A stretch of DNA of 64,000 bases from Bacillus methanolicus (GTDB taxonomy: Bacteria > Bacillota > Bacilli > Bacillales > Cytobacillaceae), in the NCBI RefSeq assembly GCF_028888695.1, contig NZ_PNFF01000001.1, forward strand, positions 1,249,501 to 1,313,500, written 5' to 3'. The notes under the pieces were generated by a model. The model saw nothing but the letters and a program-made list of their open reading frames with translations. It was not told the origin of the DNA and did no database searches. Below are positions 60,860-64,000 of the stretch, one piece after another (positions within the stretch are counted from its first letter, which is position 1; every line of letters starts with the position of its first letter). Both the position numbers and the translations under genes were made by a program.

Positions 60860-62617
60860 TTATTTCGACGCAGCCGCTTGTTCTCCTGCTGCCGATTTAT
60901 TCAAATAAATCGTCGTGCCGGTAATTATTAATATAAGAAAAAGCTGTGGCACTAATGTTTCCATGGTTGGATATAAGCCGATTAGTTCAACAAAGGGAAC
61001 ATTCGTCAATGAATGTGTTGGAATTGTATTTGCCACTTGCAGTGCATGGATGCTGACTCCAAGCATTTTGAACGATAAAAAGTAGATGAGAATCGTCGCG
61101 ACTATAAAGAATGGCCGGATTGGAATGGCTGCACTATAGCGGATAATAACAATCCCAAGAACTAATAAAATCATAATTGCGATCCCGATTCCTAGAATTA
61201 ACTGGCTGAAATCCATCGATGGAGCCATTCCGGCATAGAAAATGATCGTTTCGGCACCTTCGCGAAAAATTGAAAGAAAACTGAGCAAGGCCATGGACAA
61301 TAAACTTCCTTTTGCCAATGCTTTTCCGAGATGATCCTTGATATATTGGTTCCAGTGGGCAATGTTCGACTTTTTGTGGAGCCAAGCTCCAACTGTCAAC
61401 ATCATCACAACGGCAACGATTCCAATAATTCCTTCGATATATTCACGGCTTTCTGCAGCTGTAATTTTTGAGAAAAATACGTTCATGACAACTGCGAGAA
61501 TAGCGCTTGCAATGATCCCACTTAAGACGCCGCACCAAATCCATGCTTGTTTGTCCGCATGATTCGTTTTCTTTAAAAATGCCAGCAAACCGGCAATGAT
61601 TAAAAGGGCCTCAAATCCTTCACGCAACAGAATAAGCAGTGCATCTATATACGAATAGCTTGTTTTTGCTGAAAGCAGTTGAAGGCTTTTAGACAATTCG
61701 GTGATCATGGCTTGTGCTTTTTCCACATTTTTATTATCGGATTCTAGTAAACTGATTGCTGCAGGAATTTCATTTTCCATGCGATTGTAAAGAGAGTGGT
61801 CTTTTGTCCGTACTTCCCCTTCCACCGCCGGCCATATGATCAATATTTTGTTTAAATACTCCGCAGCCTTAGACGGTTTATTATCTTTTAGTGCCTGTAC
61901 GCTTTTTTCTAATAAACCTGTAACATCACCCAATGTGTAGTCATTACCTGCGGACTTTTTCACACTTTTACCGCTTATAAAATTGTCAACCGAAGTCCGA
62001 AGATCCTTGAGACTCTTTAAAGCTTTCTCTCTATCCGGCGGATTTTGCGTCAGCGAAATTCTTAATAAAGAAAGCTGGGTTTCAATCTCGCCATACGAGA
62101 CAACGCTTTCGTTTCGGACAATTACTTCATTGGCAGTCCAGGCTGACAGTAATTGCTGATATTTCGTGCTTGCTTTATTAAGTTGATTATTCTGAATCAT
62201 TTTTTCAAGTTCATCGATAGTTGGAAAAAGCTGTTTCAGTTTTTCTTTTTCTTTCTGCGGATCGGGCGGATTTTGTTCCTCTTGGTACGAAACAAGAGCT
62301 TTAGATAAGGCTGACAGGCTTTCGCTTATTTTAGTCGCATCTTTTTCAGATTGCGAGAGAGCGATTTTTACATCATTTAAATTTTTATCGACAGCAGCCG
62401 CTTTTTTACTGTCCGCAGCTTTTACTTCTTTCCATTGCTGCGTAAATGTATCCAGGTTAGCCTGTACGGAATCCCAATCCGCTTCCTTTGTTTTCATAAT
62501 GGCATCGCCAATTTCAATATATAAGTCATCAAGATTTTCCGCTGCCATGGCGGTATACGAAACAAAGCCCATTGTGAATAGAAACACAAGGGCAAGCATG
62601 CAAAGTTTTTTATACAT
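60860..62617 (-). CDS. efeU: FTR1-family iron permease with long N-terminal extension (EfeU-type)
   Basis: Ferric-iron channel. 585 residues: signal peptide (about 1-27), ~300-residue extracellular helical region made of repeated charged helices, then seven membrane helices with both REGxE iron motifs, LLREGFEALL and IFREGAETIIFY. The extension is an added helical domain like that of YwbL, not a full EfeO. Start ATG 62617 has GGAG upstream. Downstream of efeB on the same strand, but a terminator and element F lie between, so the two may not form one transcript. Confidence 0.92.
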   Translation of the reverse strand: MYKKLCMLALVFLFTMGFVSYTAMAAENLDDLYIEIGDAIMKTKEADWDSVQANLDTFTQQWKEVKAADSKKAAAVDKNLNDVKIALSQSEKDATKISESLSALSKALVSYQEEQNPPDPQKEKEKLKQLFPTIDELEKMIQNNQLNKASTKYQQLLSAWTANEVIVRNESVVSYGEIETQLSLLRISLTQNPPDREKALKSLKDLRTSVDNFISGKSVKKSAGNDYTLGDVTGLLEKSVQALKDNKPSKAAEYLNKILIIWPAVEGEVRTKDHSLYNRMENEIPAAISLLESDNKNVEKAQAMITELSKSLQLLSAKTSYSYIDALLILLREGFEALLIIAGLLAFLKKTNHADKQAWIWCGVLSGIIASAILAVVMNVFFSKITAAESREYIEGIIGIVAVVMMLTVGAWLHKKSNIAHWNQYIKDHLGKALAKGSLLSMALLSFLSIFREGAETIIFYAGMAPSMDFSQLILGIGIAIMILLVLGIVIIRYSAAIPIRPFFIVATILIYFLSFKMLGVSIHALQVANTIPTHSLTNVPFVELIGLYPTMETLVPQLFLILIITGTTIYLNKSAAGEQAAASK

Positions 62618-62639
62618 CAATGTTAACTCCTAAGAAAAA

Positions 62640-62826
62640 CGTGCATGAGTTTTAAACTGCCAACCCTAACATAGAAATAGACCTCATTTAAAAACATAAC
62701 CAACATAAAAAGGCGGTGTAAGCGGGGCCAAGTTCAAAATCCATACAAAGTTAAAACATGTATCTTTCTAAAAATAGGTTGCCATTTTTATTTTTGTTAG
62801 CGAGCTCCGCCCCTTTTCCATAGAAA
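62640..62826. repeat. Element F, copy 2 (~187 bp dispersed repeat)
   Basis: Second copy of the element at 46350-46538, same orientation, again directly behind the terminator of a minus-strand gene (efeB). Confidence 0.9.
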
Positions 62827-62858
62827 AAAGAGAAACGGCTTATGAAAATAGCGTTTCT
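62823..62858 (-). terminator. Intrinsic terminator overlapping the end of efeB
   Basis: Minus strand GAGAAACGC pairs with GCCGTTTCTC, then TTTTTTC; the left arm includes the last efeB codons. Confidence 0.75.
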
Positions 62859-64000
62859 CCAATATATCCTCCCTTTTTCACTCCCGGCAGACAGGCAAAC
62901 ACGGCACTTCCCCGATGGACAATATATTCATTTAACTCATCCATCTGTGCCAGGCGCTCTTGAATCGGTACGAATTGTTTGCTAATGCTTCTCTGGAAGC
63001 TGATAAACAATAAGCCGGCATCAAACGTTCCTGTTTTTACATCCATTCCTTCCGCATACGAAAAAGAGCGCCGCAAGATTTTCTGGCTTCCATCACCGTG
63101 TGCGACACGAATGTGCGCTGTTTGCGGAATATAGTATTCTCCTTTCTCATTCTTCTTTTCAAAATCCGGCTTATCGAACTCATTTTTCTGTCCAAGCGGC
63201 GCACCAGAATCCCGGTATCGGCCAAAGGTATTTTCTTGATCCTTTAGAGAGGTCCTGTCCCAAACCTCGATGAACATTTGAATCCGTCTTACAACCAAAT
63301 AAGATCCGTTAATAAGCCAATCAGGTCCGTCACCTGGCTGTACCCAGACGTACTTATTCATTTCAGCAGGATCTTTAACATCCGGGTTTACCGTTCCATC
63401 TTTAAAGCCAAATAAGTTACGTGGTGTTTCATTTTTCGGACTGGCTTGCTTTGTGCGCTGGAAGCCGGCTTGGCCCCAGCTAAGTACGGCTTTGCCGCGG
63501 GCAATTCTCGCTAAATTTCTGACAGCATGAAAGGCAACCTGCAAATCATCCGCACACGCTTGGATACAGATGTCTCCTCCTGTCCATTGCTCTTCTAACG
63601 AATCAAGAGGAAATTTTGGCAAATCTTTTAGTTCAGCCGGCTGTTTTTTTTGCAATCCAAACCTGTCCCGGCCATTTTTTGTAAAAAGAGTCGGTCCAAC
63701 GCCGAAGGTTAAGGTCAGATTCGATGCCGAAAGCCCGGCAGCTTCCCCCGTATCAACAGGCGGGAGAAATTTATTATCAGATGCATCTCCTACCGATTTG
63801 CCTTCCGTCATAGCTGCGGCAGCATCCGTCCAGTCTTGAAAAAGCTGAATAAGATCATTTCTGTCGGTTGCCGTCACGTCAAATGCAGCAAAATATATAT
63901 GGTTTTGCACTTCAGTCGTGATGCCGGCCTGATGTTTTCCGTAAAACGGCACGATATCATTTGTTTTTTCTTTATTTTGCGAGCTTGGAAACACATCAGC
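62840..64000 (-). CDS. efeB: Dye-decolourising heme peroxidase EfeB, N-terminus outside window
   Basis: DyP-type peroxidase of the Efe iron-uptake system; usually Tat-exported. At least 386 residues are visible (frame open to the right edge; GTG 63994 is internal). Diagnostic GXXDG motif is in LFGFKDGTVNP, the heme-region block is VVRRIQMFIEVWDRTSL, and the end is AVFACLPGVKKGGYIGETLFS. First visible gene of the efe group; efeO, normally present, is not in this window and may lie further right. Confidence 0.94.
   Translation of the reverse strand, partial: ADVFPSSQNKEKTNDIVPFYGKHQAGITTEVQNHIYFAAFDVTATDRNDLIQLFQDWTDAAAAMTEGKSVGDASDNKFLPPVDTGEAAGLSASNLTLTFGVGPTLFTKNGRDRFGLQKKQPAELKDLPKFPLDSLEEQWTGGDICIQACADDLQVAFHAVRNLARIARGKAVLSWGQAGFQRTKQASPKNETPRNLFGFKDGTVNPDVKDPAEMNKYVWVQPGDGPDWLINGSYLVVRRIQMFIEVWDRTSLKDQENTFGRYRDSGAPLGQKNEFDKPDFEKKNEKGEYYIPQTAHIRVAHGDGSQKILRRSFSYAEGMDVKTGTFDAGLLFISFQRSISKQFVPIQERLAQMDELNEYIVHRGSAVFACLPGVKKGGYIGETLFS

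Noticed and set aside
1-64000. Prophage, IS element or integrative element
   Set aside because: No transposase, integrase, phage structural genes or att-like direct repeats are seen; the dispersed repeats have no coding capacity.

Overview
This window looks like a piece of chromosome from a low-GC, endospore-forming-type Bacillaceae. The grounds are gene content and order (dppABCDE-ykfABCD, metNPQ, proBA, a YtrA/YtrB-like operon, YclM-type aspartokinase), strong Shine-Dalgarno sites, many intrinsic terminators, and riboswitch/T-box leaders typical of the group. I cannot name a species. I see no rRNA, tRNA, prophage, IS element or CRISPR array. The window is cut at both ends: metH is missing its 5' part on the left and efeB its 5' part on the right.

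Layout. 1-10 kb: the end of metH, an FtsH-like protease, a chimeric pseudogene (start of a 5-FTHF cyclo-ligase-like gene joined to the end of a DsbA-family gene), a thioesterase, a DUF1284 protein, metE behind a cobalamin riboswitch, an alpha/beta hydrolase, and a small FbpA-like gene behind a SAM-I riboswitch. 10-25 kb: a class B PBP, a NERD protein, a YtrA-type regulator with an ABC exporter, a DMT exporter, ChrA, a NERD-helicase, GltT, DedA and a histidine phosphatase. 25-36 kb: a small flavoprotein, an FdhF/YdeP-like molybdoenzyme divergent from fdhD, metNPQ behind a second SAM-I riboswitch, a nitroreductase, an orphan ModA, a Nudix hydrolase and YceI. 36-46 kb: the cell-wall-peptide uptake and recycling operon dppABCDE-ykfABCD. 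46-58 kb: proBA behind a T-box, an aspartokinase, a nitronate monooxygenase-like enzyme, a MerR-type protein with 18-residue repeats, and potABCD. 58-64 kb: an M19 dipeptidase, two membrane-protein genes (one frameshifted), ribokinase, and efeU/efeB.

How the genes fit together. Methionine supply is the strongest theme. MetH needs B12 and MetE does not, and metE is switched off by B12 through its leader. metNPQ and, unexpectedly, an FbpA-like small gene are controlled by SAM. A molybdenum theme (molybdoenzyme, FdhD, ModA) is interleaved with it. DppA releases D-Ala, DppBCDE imports peptides, and YkfA/B/C convert murein peptides to usable amino acids.

The least explained content is intergenic. 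(1) Four tandem arrays have a unit of almost exactly 20 bp, in three core-sequence classes. (2) A GC-rich 39-47 bp palindromic unit occurs at four loci, twice supplying gene stop codons and once sitting inside the proBA 5' UTR. (3) A ~187 bp element is present twice, each time just behind the terminator of a minus-strand gene. (4) The molybdoenzyme gene has an unassigned leader containing a terminator. All identifications are by reading and recall; no database search was run.
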